Origin: Limisphaerales bacterium
Lineage (GTDB): Bacteria > Verrucomicrobiota > Verrucomicrobiia > Limisphaerales > UBA1096
Reading direction: 5' to 3'
NCBI GenBank assembly: GCA_004213515.1
Contig: SHAK01000022.1
Coordinates: forward strand, 1 to 35,765
DNA: 35,765 nt
Shown here: piece after piece, positions 15,299 through 23,919 of the stretch
Layout: each line of letters opens with the position of its first letter
Position numbering within the stretch: the first letter of the stretch is position 1
Notes under the pieces: model-generated
Told to the model about the DNA's origin: nothing
What the model saw: the letters and a program-made list of their open reading frames with translations, nothing else
Database searches by the model: none
Made by a program: the position numbers and the translations under genes

Positions 15299-16609
15299 TT
15301 AAGGTGACCCACCAGTAATAACTTGAAAGGTTGGCTTACTTATAGGCTGGGGATTAATTCGGCCGAGATTATTAAGCCAGTTTCGCCCCCCACCCTGAGC
15401 CTGAATCGAAGCGGCTCCCTGTTGCCCCATTATAGACTCAATGCTTAAAGATGTTTCATTGTAAATCTGTTGTAATTGTTGCTGCCTTTCTACAATTGGA
15501 ATACTCGAATTTAAACGAATACCCCTGGCCAACTCTTCTGCCTCAGATTTCATTTGATAGACCTGCGCTGAAATATTATCAGATAAACCCTGTCTCTGAG
15601 AAATTTTGTCGATAGACTTATAATCATAATCTGTCTGTTGGAGATAGTCTTGATAACGATCCTCCCCAAGAATACTTCTCATCTCGCTTTTCATATCCTG
15701 TTCAGCCAATCGACGGCCTTCCACTTCTGATGATGAAATAGTTACACCAGACACCCCGTAATCGTCCTCAAACTTTTTTTGTATTTGAAAAAGATCACGA
15801 AACTCATCTTCACTTGGATCAAATCCATCAAGTTGTAAGCGTAAATTAGCAGCTGTAGGGGATTTACGAAGATCATACTCAAATTTCTGTTCAGGTGTGA
15901 GCATTGAGGCTATTTGATTTTCACGTGTTTCGCGTAACATCTTGATTTCATTTCGATCCTGAGCATCAGAAGTCCCCGAAGCCATTTTCTTAAGTAAATT
16001 ACTACCGAACTCCTGCTCCATAGAATTAAGCTCTGCCATAGTTTCATTCGGAATAAAATCCATTGAATAACCACTTTTAGCTTTTGATTTAGCACGCGCA
16101 TAAGGACTTAAACGATTAATTTCCGCTAAACCTTCAACACCAAAAAGATCCTTCAAAACTTTCGACTTCTCTTGATCCAATTGCGCCAACTCAGTTCGAG
16201 TATTGATATTAGGCTGAAAAATTGCATTTGGGTGGCCGGTCTTCCAATAATTATTTCGCGTTGTGCCCTTATTAAATGCGGTAGCCTTAAGTTGGTCATA
16301 GTGCTGATCAAGATCCCGTTTTACTAGATCTCGGATCGTTTCCTCCGGACATCCAATACGGCGTAAATTCTCAATATAAGTCTGATAATCTTGAGCTTCG
16401 ATCTGACTCCAATGAAATGGTTCCACTTCAATAACAGCTTTTTCAGGAACTTTAGAAAGATTCACCGATGTATCTATAACAGGGAATTTTCTGATTTCTT
16501 GAATAGATCTTGAGTCCAAAGACTGCATTTTTGATAGTGACCATATCAAAACGGAAAGACAAACAACGTTTACCGCAACTGAAATAACCAATAATCTCTG
16601 CTTACTCAT
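15299..16609 (-). CDS. Membrane-anchored helical protein of unknown function
   Basis: I do not recognise this 436-residue protein. It has an N-terminal membrane anchor (about residues 5-24, RLLVISVAVNVVCLSVLIWSL). A long charged region follows, probably mostly alpha-helical, rich in Glu, Lys, Gln and Arg, with segments such as EETIRDLVKRDLDQHYDQL and MLTPEQKFEYDLRKSPTAANLR. The tail is rich in Gly, Gln and Pro. The 'LTPEQ..YEYDLR.SPTA..LR' wording resembles helical proteins common in PVC genomes, but I cannot name a domain. The start is ATG at 16609; a TTG directly before it would add one residue. It diverges from lysS and is separated from the pseudopilin gene by 135 bases. No function is proposed. 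Confidence 0.7.
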   Translation of the reverse strand: MSKQRLLVISVAVNVVCLSVLIWSLSKMQSLDSRSIQEIRKFPVIDTSVNLSKVPEKAVIEVEPFHWSQIEAQDYQTYIENLRRIGCPEETIRDLVKRDLDQHYDQLKATAFNKGTTRNNYWKTGHPNAIFQPNINTRTELAQLDQEKSKVLKDLFGVEGLAEINRLSPYARAKSKAKSGYSMDFIPNETMAELNSMEQEFGSNLLKKMASGTSDAQDRNEIKMLRETRENQIASMLTPEQKFEYDLRKSPTAANLRLQLDGFDPSEDEFRDLFQIQKKFEDDYGVSGVTISSSEVEGRRLAEQDMKSEMRSILGEDRYQDYLQQTDYDYKSIDKISQRQGLSDNISAQVYQMKSEAEELARGIRLNSSIPIVERQQQLQQIYNETSLSIESIMGQQGAASIQAQGGGRNWLNNLGRINPQPISKPTFQVITGGSP

Positions 16610-16772
16610 CAATTAAAAATACTCTATCTCTAACCATCAACAGTTTCAATTTTATCCAACAACGCCATTCATCCAAAGTTGCATAAATTTCAGCGTATTG
16701 ACCAATACTCAAAACTTTCAGTGGCCAAGTGACCTCCAAAGTGATTAACTGTTTTCTCTTTTTAGAAAGTTC

Positions 16773-18233
16773 ATGGAAGAAGAAAATTCTTTAATCGAAC
16801 AACGCAAGGCCAATCTGGCTGCGTTGCAGGAAAAAGGCATCGAGCCTTTTTTTAATAAGTTTACCCCTAACGAAACATGCGCAGGTGCCCGAATGAATTA
16901 TGCGGAAGGGCTAGAAGTTGCATTAGCCGGACGCATGACCGCTTTTCGAACAATGGGCAAAAGCGTCTTTTTAGATATTCGAGATGGATCCGATCGAATG
17001 CAGGTATACGCTCAGAAAAACGCCATTGGGGAAGAGGTATTTGAGTTGTTAAAAAAACTTGATCTTGGAGATTTTTTAGGAGTAACCGGCAGTATGTTTA
17101 CTACTCGTACTGAAGAAATAACACTTAAAGCCAAAACGTTTACAATTGTCGGCAAAGCACTAAGGCCTTTACCCGCAAAGTGGCACGGACTGTCAAATAT
17201 TGAGACCCGATATCGCCAACGTTATTTGGATCTTATAGCCAATGATAATGTCAAACAGGTTTTTTACAAACGCAGTGAAATTATTCGTGAAATCCGAGAC
17301 TTCATGCATGAGAGAAACTTTATTGAGGTAGAGACACCAACAATGCAGGCAATACCAGGGGGAGCAGCAGCACAACCTTTTATTACACGACACAATGCAC
17401 TCGGCTGTGACTTTTACCTTCGTATAGCTCTCGAGCTTTATTTGAAAAGACTTCTTGTCGGCGGAATGGATCGCGTATTTGAGATCGGCCGAAATTATCG
17501 AAACGAAGGAATCTCACCACGCCACAATCCAGAATTTACTATGCTAGAGGCCTATCAGGCTTTTGGGGACTACGAGACGATGATGGAGTTGCTTGAGTCC
17601 ATGATTACCCGCGTGGCAAAAAAAGTAATTGGAACATTACTAATTGAACACAAAGATTCTGATGGGAATATCACTCGCACTATAGATCTCTCATGCCCGT
17701 GGCGTCGTGTAAAATACAAGGATTTGATACGCGAAAAAGGTGGCGATGACTGGTTTGATATCTCCCCTGAAAAACGTCGTCAACGAGCCATGGATCTCAA
17801 CGTTGAAATTAGTCCTGACTTGGAAGACTTCGAGGTAACTAATAGCCTATTTGAAAAACTAATCGAACCTACCTTAATCCAACCTACCTTCGTCACACAC
17901 TTACCAAAAGAACTAATCCCATTAGCTAAGCTCTCTCCTGATGATCCAACTACAATAGAGGTATTCGAATGCTGTATTAACGGGCAGGAAATTGCCCCAG
18001 CCTATACCGAACAGAACGATCCAATTGCACAACGCGAGGCTTTGACCAATCAAGCCGGCGAAGAGCAACAGAAACTCGACGAAGATTTTCTCGTAGCGCT
18101 AGAGCACGGAATGCCCCCAGCAGGTGGCATCGGAATTGGAATAGACCGATTAATAATGATGTTGCTTGGCCAGGAAAGCATCCGTGACGTTTTACTCTTT
18201 CCGCAGCTTAAGCCAAAGGTCGATTCTGATTAA
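16773..18233 (+). CDS. lysS: Lysyl-tRNA synthetase, class II
   Basis: LysS charges tRNA-Lys with lysine in the cytoplasm. The 486-residue protein has the N-terminal OB-fold anticodon domain (about 45-150, GRMTAFRTMGKSVFLDIRDGSDRMQVY). The class II catalytic core follows, with motif 2 FEIGRNYRNEGISPRHNPEF, the EAYQAFGDYETMMEL stretch, and motif 3 GGIGIGIDRLIMML near the end. Length is normal for bacterial LysS. The start ATG is followed at once by the usual charged leader and no upstream alternative is needed. The last 26 bases overlap the 3' end of the convergent antiporter gene. The assignment is secure. Confidence 0.97.
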   Translation: MEEENSLIEQRKANLAALQEKGIEPFFNKFTPNETCAGARMNYAEGLEVALAGRMTAFRTMGKSVFLDIRDGSDRMQVYAQKNAIGEEVFELLKKLDLGDFLGVTGSMFTTRTEEITLKAKTFTIVGKALRPLPAKWHGLSNIETRYRQRYLDLIANDNVKQVFYKRSEIIREIRDFMHERNFIEVETPTMQAIPGGAAAQPFITRHNALGCDFYLRIALELYLKRLLVGGMDRVFEIGRNYRNEGISPRHNPEFTMLEAYQAFGDYETMMELLESMITRVAKKVIGTLLIEHKDSDGNITRTIDLSCPWRRVKYKDLIREKGGDDWFDISPEKRRQRAMDLNVEISPDLEDFEVTNSLFEKLIEPTLIQPTFVTHLPKELIPLAKLSPDDPTTIEVFECCINGQEIAPAYTEQNDPIAQREALTNQAGEEQQKLDEDFLVALEHGMPPAGGIGIGIDRLIMMLLGQESIRDVLLFPQLKPKVDSD

Positions 18234-20259
18234 GTTTATTCCTGGCATTTTCGAGCTGATCTTTTTCGCCCAGCAAAAGCAGAACATCTCCTTCGAGAAT
18301 CACTTCTCTCCCAACTGGATTAGATATTCGTTCGCCATCACGTTCAATCCCAACGATGCTCGCTCCAGTATCCTCACGTAAGGCCAATCCAGCAATTGTT
18401 TGCCCTAGTGCAGAACTTTCATTGTCCAAACAAACACTTTCCAAATAAGCCGCGCCCAACAGTTCCTTCTCAGGCTCTAGGGACTTACTGATCTCATGTG
18501 ATTCAAGCGTGTCCTTAATTGCGATCTGCGCTCGCGCATAAACTCTCACTAAAAACCGCCACTGTAACCAAGCTAAAACCACTACAACCACTAAAAGCGC
18601 GAGCATAATTTTCAAAGGAGGCAAAAGCGCCGAGCTAAGTAATGTTACACTAAGAATCATTCCCGTTGTTCCTCCAATCATACAGGCATTAGCCACAACC
18701 GCACGGAGAGACTGTGTTCGCCCCCCTGCCCTATTGCGACTTACAGTCGCCTCAGAAATAAGCATGCCAAGTGCTTGGAGTTTTCGTAAGTTTGCAATAA
18801 TCATGGGTAGTGAGAAAATAAGAGAAGCAACCCATAAGGCGGTCCGCAATGTCTCCATCTTTAGATTCCATTTAGTTAACCATCCCGGCTGAAGCCTAGC
18901 TAAGTAAGCGGCACCAAGTATTATACCAGCAACAAGAAACATGTTTATGGCCATCTGCAAAATCCACTTTCTTGAAAGTTTCCAAGCCAAGCTATTCCAC
19001 TGACCTCCCTTAAAACGTTCTACCCAGTCCTTGTAAAGTGCAAGATATCCAACTAGTGGCTTGGGGGCATTGCAAAGTATATGGTCAGTCACTCCGTCGG
19101 CACAGCGGATCAAACAAGGCGTAAAAATAGTTGTAACTAGCGCCACTCCGATCACTATCGGATATAGGCTTGGATCAGTAACACCAAGCGTCAAACCCAA
19201 CGTGGCAATGACAAATGAAAATTCACCTATTTGAGACAAGCCAGTTCCAACTCGAAATGCTGTTCGTAAATCATGACCAGCTACGACAGTCCCAAAAGTG
19301 TTACCTAATACCTGACCTACAATCACCACAATCGAAATTCCAATAATTGGAACAATATGAACCCACAATAAAACAGGATCAACCAACAGTCCAATAGCCA
19401 CAAAAAACACTGCCGTAAACAAATCGCGTACCGGCTCAACTAAAGATTCAATCCGATTGATCTGTGAAGATTCAGCCATTACCGCACCAACAAGAAATGC
19501 ACCAAGGGCAACACTAAAACCTAGCTTTGCCGCAACCAAGGCTGTACCAAAACATATTCCCAAAACCGCAACTAAAAGTCGTTCATTGCTTTCGAATCGC
19601 GCTACAAAATTCAGCAATCGAGGTATTAACAACAGACCAACCACCGGCACAGTAACTAGGAAAACCAACAATTTTCCGGTCGATACCAACATCGATTGAA
19701 ACCCAAGGTCTCCAGTCGATGCTATGCCAGTTAGTAACACAATCATTACTACCCCAAGCAAGTCCTCAACAATTAGAATGCCATAGATCAACTCAGCAAA
19801 AGGCTCTCGATCGCGCTTCATTTCCTTGAGCACCTTGACTATGACTGAGGTTGATGCGATTGAAATGATAGCACCCAGAAACAAACTACTCACCGGCGTC
19901 CAACCCATCATCTGCCCAACCTGATAACCAAGAAAGACCATTAGCATAATAGCCAATGGAGCAGCGACTAAAGCTGTTGCAGCAACCTTACCCAGCTTTC
20001 GTAGATTGAACTCCAGTCCAAGAGAAAACATCAAGAACACCATCCCTAATTCTGCTAACGATTCGATCGTATCCCGATCATGCACAAACCTAAAACTATC
20101 CTCCCCTAATAACAGTGCAGAGAAGTTTGGCCCAATAAGTATGCCAGCCACAATGTAACCCAAAACAACAGGCTGTTTGAGACGCTGAAATAATAAAGTC
20201 ACTATGCCTGCAGCAATCATGACTACTGCCAGATCCTGTAAAAAATTTACCTCATGCAT
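18208..20259 (-). CDS. CPA2-family monovalent cation/proton antiporter (KefB/YbaL-like) with TrkA-C domain
   Basis: About 680 residues. The first 390 form a Na+/H+-exchanger-type membrane domain with roughly 12 helices, including QPVVLGYIVAGILIGP and ASTSVIVKVLKEM, typical of the CPA2 branch. A further membrane-spanning block (about 440-600) follows, and a C-terminal TrkA-C regulatory domain ends the protein (GDVLLLLGEKDQLENARNKL). The Rossmann-type TrkA-N domain of KefB/KefC is missing, so nucleotide gating of the Kef type is not expected. An open frame extends to an ATG at 20307, but homologous antiporters start near MHEVNFLQDL. A TATAAT on the minus strand (20277-20272) lies 12 bases before the 20259 ATG, favouring the shorter start. 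It would exchange K+ or Na+ for protons across the inner membrane. Confidence 0.9.
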   Translation of the reverse strand: MHEVNFLQDLAVVMIAAGIVTLLFQRLKQPVVLGYIVAGILIGPNFSALLLGEDSFRFVHDRDTIESLAELGMVFLMFSLGLEFNLRKLGKVAATALVAAPLAIMLMVFLGYQVGQMMGWTPVSSLFLGAIISIASTSVIVKVLKEMKRDREPFAELIYGILIVEDLLGVVMIVLLTGIASTGDLGFQSMLVSTGKLLVFLVTVPVVGLLLIPRLLNFVARFESNERLLVAVLGICFGTALVAAKLGFSVALGAFLVGAVMAESSQINRIESLVEPVRDLFTAVFFVAIGLLVDPVLLWVHIVPIIGISIVVIVGQVLGNTFGTVVAGHDLRTAFRVGTGLSQIGEFSFVIATLGLTLGVTDPSLYPIVIGVALVTTIFTPCLIRCADGVTDHILCNAPKPLVGYLALYKDWVERFKGGQWNSLAWKLSRKWILQMAINMFLVAGIILGAAYLARLQPGWLTKWNLKMETLRTALWVASLIFSLPMIIANLRKLQALGMLISEATVSRNRAGGRTQSLRAVVANACMIGGTTGMILSVTLLSSALLPPLKIMLALLVVVVVLAWLQWRFLVRVYARAQIAIKDTLESHEISKSLEPEKELLGAAYLESVCLDNESSALGQTIAGLALREDTGASIVGIERDGERISNPVGREVILEGDVLLLLGEKDQLENARNKLNQNRPLA

Positions 20260-20386
20260 AATACCAATAGAATTATAATGCCCAACTCTAACCGCTTGAC
20301 CAAGCATCGGAAAATTTAAAAGGTCTAATTAAAGAGAGTTTTTATTTTGCACAGTTAACTTGAATGGCATGATTTTAGGGTCAACT

Positions 20387-20728
20387 ATGTCGTCTTACAT
20401 GGACGACGATCGCTTGGCCTTTTTCAGAAAACGACTGGAAGTATTGGAGCTTAAAATTGAGGAAAATATGTCCACAAACAAAGATGATTCTTATGTGGTT
20501 AAGTTAGATTCATCTATTGGAAGACTATCAAGAATGGATGCCTTACAAAACCAACAGATGGCCCTCGAACTCAAACGAAGACAAGAGAATCAATTATTGC
20601 GTATCAAAAACGCTATTAAACGCATGGATAAGGGGCAGTATGGCCTATGCGGTAAATGCAAAAATCCCATTGATGAAGAACGATTAGAAATTTTCCCAGA
20701 TACTTTTACTTGTATAAACTGTGCATAA
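20387..20728 (+). CDS. DksA/TraR-type C4 zinc-finger protein
   Basis: A coiled-coil N-terminus is followed by the C4 zinc finger CGKC...CINC (C-x2-C-x17-C-x2-C) with NPIDEERLEIFPDTFTC, the TraR/DksA C-terminal signature. From the ATG at 20387 the protein has 113 residues; AGGG at 20377-20380 is well placed for it, better than the upstream TTG (20360) or ATG (20369). DksA-like proteins bind the RNA polymerase secondary channel; shorter family members also act in sporulation or other stress responses. The coiled-coil tip lacks an obvious Asp-x-x-Asp pair, so classic DksA activity is uncertain. All four cysteines are present, so this is not a zinc-independent DksA2-type paralogue. It diverges from the antiporter gene. 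Confidence 0.85.
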   Translation: MSSYMDDDRLAFFRKRLEVLELKIEENMSTNKDDSYVVKLDSSIGRLSRMDALQNQQMALELKRRQENQLLRIKNAIKRMDKGQYGLCGKCKNPIDEERLEIFPDTFTCINCA

Positions 20729-20802
20729 CCTCTTTTCCGTTTGTGCGACAGACTGATTATACACTTGGCATGGTGCAGTGATGACCTCAAAATAGGGGAT
20801 CC

Positions 20803-21726
20803 ATGAATTCATTGATTCCAAAATTTCAACTACGCTCGATAGGTTTCCTAGCTTTACTCAGCTTATCGGTAGCCACCAATTGGGCTAAAGATAAAATTAA
20901 CGTACTTGTTTGGGATGAACAACAGCAGGTCTCAAATAAAATCTACCCAAATTTTCCTGGTAACTTCATTGCAGACCACTTGAAGAAAAACCCCAAACTA
21001 AACATTATATCAGCTAACATAAATCAATCTCAGCAAGGTCTATCTACGAAGGCACTTAACAAAGCTGATGTACTTATCTATTGGGGGCATGTTAAACACA
21101 GAGATATAAGCGAATCCAAATCTCAAGAAATTGCCAATTTAGTCAAAAGCGGAAAGCTCAATTTCATTGTACTGCATTCAGCTCACTGGGCAGTTCCATT
21201 CATGGTTGCGATGCAAGAAGTTGCTGCACAGGATGCTTTAGAACAGTTACCAGAAGAAATACGGGCGGATGCAATAGTGAAATTTAAAGGTCAGATTCAA
21301 TGGAAAAAAGCTCCTGATAATGCCCGACCTCACCAATTACATGAGTTTAGCCAAAATGAAGATGGGCAAATCGAAATAAATATAGAACGCCCAAATTGTG
21401 TATTCCCTCGCTGTTGTACTCCAGTTCAACCAAGCAAAATTCGAATAATCAATAAGACACATCCAATCACCCAAAACATTCCAGCTACCTTTACCATCCC
21501 AGAAACAGAAATGTACGACGAACCATTCCATGTACCAACTCCGGATGAAGTGATCCTTGATGAAACATGGGAGGGCGGAGAGTATTTTCGATCGGGCGCT
21601 ATATGGAATCTTGGAAAAGGTAAGATCTTCTACTTTCGCCCAGGTGATCAACAGTACGCGGTTTACAAGATAAAACCTGTTTTAAAGATAATTGAGAATG
21701 CCACTGTATGGATGGGCGATAATTAA
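20803..21726 (+). CDS. Secreted ThuA-domain protein
   Basis: The 307-residue protein begins with a signal peptide (about residues 1-28, with hydrophobic GFLALLSLSVA). The ThuA (trehalose-utilisation) fold follows: INVLVWDEQQQ at the start, ADVLIYWGHVKH, NFIVLHSAHW and the final GKIFYFRPGDQQYAVYK, all typical of the class I glutamine amidotransferase-like superfamily. An AGGGG ribosome site at 20794-20798 fixes the start. ThuA proteins are common in PVC genomes beside sugar oxidoreductases; no enzymatic activity is firmly established for most. The convergent neighbour is a Gfo/Idh/MocA-like gene, a frequent ThuA partner family, which suggests a link to sugar derivatives. Confidence 0.9.
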   Translation: MNSLIPKFQLRSIGFLALLSLSVATNWAKDKINVLVWDEQQQVSNKIYPNFPGNFIADHLKKNPKLNIISANINQSQQGLSTKALNKADVLIYWGHVKHRDISESKSQEIANLVKSGKLNFIVLHSAHWAVPFMVAMQEVAAQDALEQLPEEIRADAIVKFKGQIQWKKAPDNARPHQLHEFSQNEDGQIEINIERPNCVFPRCCTPVQPSKIRIINKTHPITQNIPATFTIPETEMYDEPFHVPTPDEVILDETWEGGEYFRSGAIWNLGKGKIFYFRPGDQQYAVYKIKPVLKIIENATVWMGDN

Positions 21727-21767
21727 TTCTATAAATAAATGTCAGCTTCTAGCAAAAGCGCAGACAA

Positions 21768-22790
21768 TTAGATCATCTCGAGTCTATTACTAACTAGACT
21801 CCGATTAACTGCATCAGTGAACTGCATATAGTGCAATCCATCAGCAAATGTGGTGTGCGTAATTTTCCGTTCACCACGAATTGCAGCAACAAAATCAGCC
21901 TCAACCTGCCATTGCCCTCGTTCGCACTCCTCGATTTCGAATTCTTTCAATTGATTATCATTTTTCGTTGCACCAAATAATCGATTATCTTTTATTTTCA
22001 ATGTGCCATGACTACCAAAAAGATAAATAGAATCATCTTCCATAAATGAGGTAACACTTGATTGTTGTAAATGCATTTGTGCACCACACTCAAGATCAGC
22101 AACTACATCAAGATGCTCAGGTATATAAACTGATTGTAGCATACCATTTTCGTCCGGACGCTGCTTAGTAAATGTCTTAGCCTTAGCGATCACTTTGTTT
22201 GCTCTGCTTGTCCAACGAACAATCGCCTCATAATATATACCCATCGCCATAATATTATTACCACTATAGTCAATGTTTTGCCTCCAGTGCATTGTTGCAT
22301 CAGGGTCTAAGAACTGCCCCTTAATACGGCTCTCGACGACAAGTAATTTTCCGATGTAACCCTCCGAAATTAAGCGTTTGATAGTAGCATCAGCAAATAG
22401 AGTTATGGGAGAAGGAACAACTTGAGCAACTAATTCAGAATTTGCATTTTTGGCATTAAACATTTGAAGAGCTTCATCGCCATTCATCGCCATTCGCGCT
22501 TCTGTGAGAATATGTTTACCAGCATCGAGGGCTGCCAAAGTAGCTGAGCAGTGCAAATAAGGCCAAGTACCTACAACTATCGCATTTGTTTCAGGATCAG
22601 CAATGGCATCCTCCCATTGGTCATAGGTTTTTGGAATATTAAAGCTCCGAGCAACATTTATGGAAGATTCCCTACTGCGGTTTACGACACCAATGATTTC
22701 AACGCCATCAATGGCCTGCAAAAGTGGAATATGCTTAGCCATCGTATTGGCTCCTGCACCAATAATACCAAGACGTATGTCACTAGACAT
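21768..22790 (-). CDS. Gfo/Idh/MocA-family protein with altered catalytic motifs
   Basis: The 340-residue protein starts with a Rossmann NAD(P)-binding motif (LGIIGAGANTMAKHIP, residues 7-22). The family's substrate domain follows. The family 'EKP' motif is replaced by EAR (97-99, GKHILTEARMAMN), so the catalytic lysine is absent. The usual GxHxxD catalytic pair appears as MGIYYEAIVRW, without His or Asp. The remaining layout, including VVNRS and VVGTWPYLHCSATLAALDAGK, is normal. It may bind NAD and a sugar without the standard hydride chemistry, or use other residues. Its ATG shares one base (TAATG) with the stop of the MazG-like gene upstream, so translation is coupled. Family is certain; enzymatic role is open. 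Confidence 0.88.
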   Translation of the reverse strand: MSSDIRLGIIGAGANTMAKHIPLLQAIDGVEIIGVVNRSRESSINVARSFNIPKTYDQWEDAIADPETNAIVVGTWPYLHCSATLAALDAGKHILTEARMAMNGDEALQMFNAKNANSELVAQVVPSPITLFADATIKRLISEGYIGKLLVVESRIKGQFLDPDATMHWRQNIDYSGNNIMAMGIYYEAIVRWTSRANKVIAKAKTFTKQRPDENGMLQSVYIPEHLDVVADLECGAQMHLQQSSVTSFMEDDSIYLFGSHGTLKIKDNRLFGATKNDNQLKEFEIEECERGQWQVEADFVAAIRGERKITHTTFADGLHYMQFTDAVNRSLVSNRLEMI

Positions 22791-23137
22791 TATTGATAAT
22801 CAGTATATTTATTACTCCGCCCCTTAGCCTTGTGAACAGGGTAACGCTTCTCATTGATAGCAAGTTTGGCCTTTATTGCTTGGCCAATATCAACACCCGC
22901 ATCTGAAGCCATTAGAAAAAGATAGATGGCAATATCAGCCATTTCTTCGGCTACCTCGTCACCATGCTTACTCAAATGCTCAGCACTTTCGTCGTGGGTT
23001 TTCCAAAGAAAATGCTCCTGCAACTCCGCAGCCTCAATCGCAACGGCAGCAGCCATGTCTTTAGCTTTGTGGTACTGACTCCAATCTCGTTTATCTCTGA
23101 AATCGAGGATTTGATCCGTTAATTGCTCAATTGTCAT
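22790..23137 (-). CDS. MazG-like nucleotide pyrophosphohydrolase
   Basis: The 115-residue all-helical protein has the MazG/dCTPase-like metal motif: E35-x-x-E38 in IEAAELQEHF and EEMADIAIYLF (E65-x-x-D68). The short single-domain length and QYHKAKDMAAAVAIEAAEL opening match the iMazG/XTP3-transactivated-protein-A group that hydrolyses non-canonical or modified (d)NTPs to monophosphates, with Mg2+. The start ATG at 23137 directly follows the stop codon of the ankyrin lipoprotein gene, and the stop overlaps the next gene by one base. It therefore sits in the middle of a tight three-gene unit. The product is cytoplasmic and probably a nucleotide-pool house-cleaning enzyme; the functional link to its neighbours is unclear. 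Confidence 0.87.
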   Translation of the reverse strand: MTIEQLTDQILDFRDKRDWSQYHKAKDMAAAVAIEAAELQEHFLWKTHDESAEHLSKHGDEVAEEMADIAIYLFLMASDAGVDIGQAIKAKLAINEKRYPVHKAKGRSNKYTDYQ

Positions 23138-23749
23138 CTACAATTTTTTACGGTGTCTTCTAAGAATCTCAACAATGGTTTCATCCTTCGCATAATCGAA
23201 TACATCCTTCCCTTGAAAATCTCGTAATTTAATATCTGCCCCTTTATTTAGTAACGCAGTAACCAGCTCCGGACGCCCCATACGCACTGCCCAGAACAAT
23301 GGTGTAACCTTTTTCTTGTCAGAAATATTAGGATCTGCCCCATTATCGAGCAAATAATAAACAATTTCATGTTCTTTACTTCTGATCGCCCAAAGCAATG
23401 GTGTTTTTCCTGTCTTATCCTGAGTATTAAGCTTCACCTGATTAGCTAAATGATATTTCACCGCGTCAATATCACCAGTACCTGCACTACGAAAGATATT
23501 ATATTTTGGAGACAGACTTGAGTTTCCATTATCTGTTGAAGGTAATTCTATTACACCCTTTGCATCCGGCTCATTAGAAAGAGTTGATATTTCAGTTGAA
23601 ATAGAAGTTTCGGTTGAAGCAGGGGGTAAAGGCGAACTCTTAGCCTTAGAATCAGGATTAATCACTTGTTCGCTTTGTTCTGAATTACAACCCATCGTAA
23701 CCATTGCTACAAATAAACAATAATAAAATATGTGTACTTTCACTGCCAC
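23138..23749 (-). CDS. Ankyrin-repeat lipoprotein
   Basis: From a GTG at 23749 the protein has 203 residues. It has a short hydrophobic leader ending in VTMGC (a loose lipobox), so it is probably a lipoprotein. A Ser/Thr/Pro-rich linker follows, then three ankyrin repeats, including GDIDAVKYHLANQV, TPLLWAIRSKEHEIVYYLLDNGADPN and TPLFWAVRMGRPELVTALLNKGADI. An upstream TTG at 23797 would add 16 residues before the leader and fits a signal peptide less well. Ankyrin repeats bind proteins; the partner is unknown. It is the first gene of the unit with the MazG-like and Gfo/Idh/MocA-like genes, ending directly at the ATG of the former. The start is the least certain point. Confidence 0.75.
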   Translation of the reverse strand: MAVKVHIFYYCLFVAMVTMGCNSEQSEQVINPDSKAKSSPLPPASTETSISTEISTLSNEPDAKGVIELPSTDNGNSSLSPKYNIFRSAGTGDIDAVKYHLANQVKLNTQDKTGKTPLLWAIRSKEHEIVYYLLDNGADPNISDKKKVTPLFWAVRMGRPELVTALLNKGADIKLRDFQGKDVFDYAKDETIVEILRRHRKKL

Positions 23750-23919
23750 TTTTATTGGGATAGTGACACGGCATGTCAAGTGCTGGATTACTGACAAGCA
23801 GCTGTATTAGTTAGAATACATACAAAAGACAGGAAATTTTACACTCTTGCAAAAGAAGCTAATCTCGCTAGTATGCGCCCCCTTTTGGCTGAAAGGCCAA
23901 ATATGGGAATTTTTATATT

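Noticed and set aside
20387-20728. DksA-like protein as part of the zinc-starvation regulon
   Set aside because: All four zinc-finger cysteines are present and no TGCAAA-N3-TTTGCA site is seen upstream.
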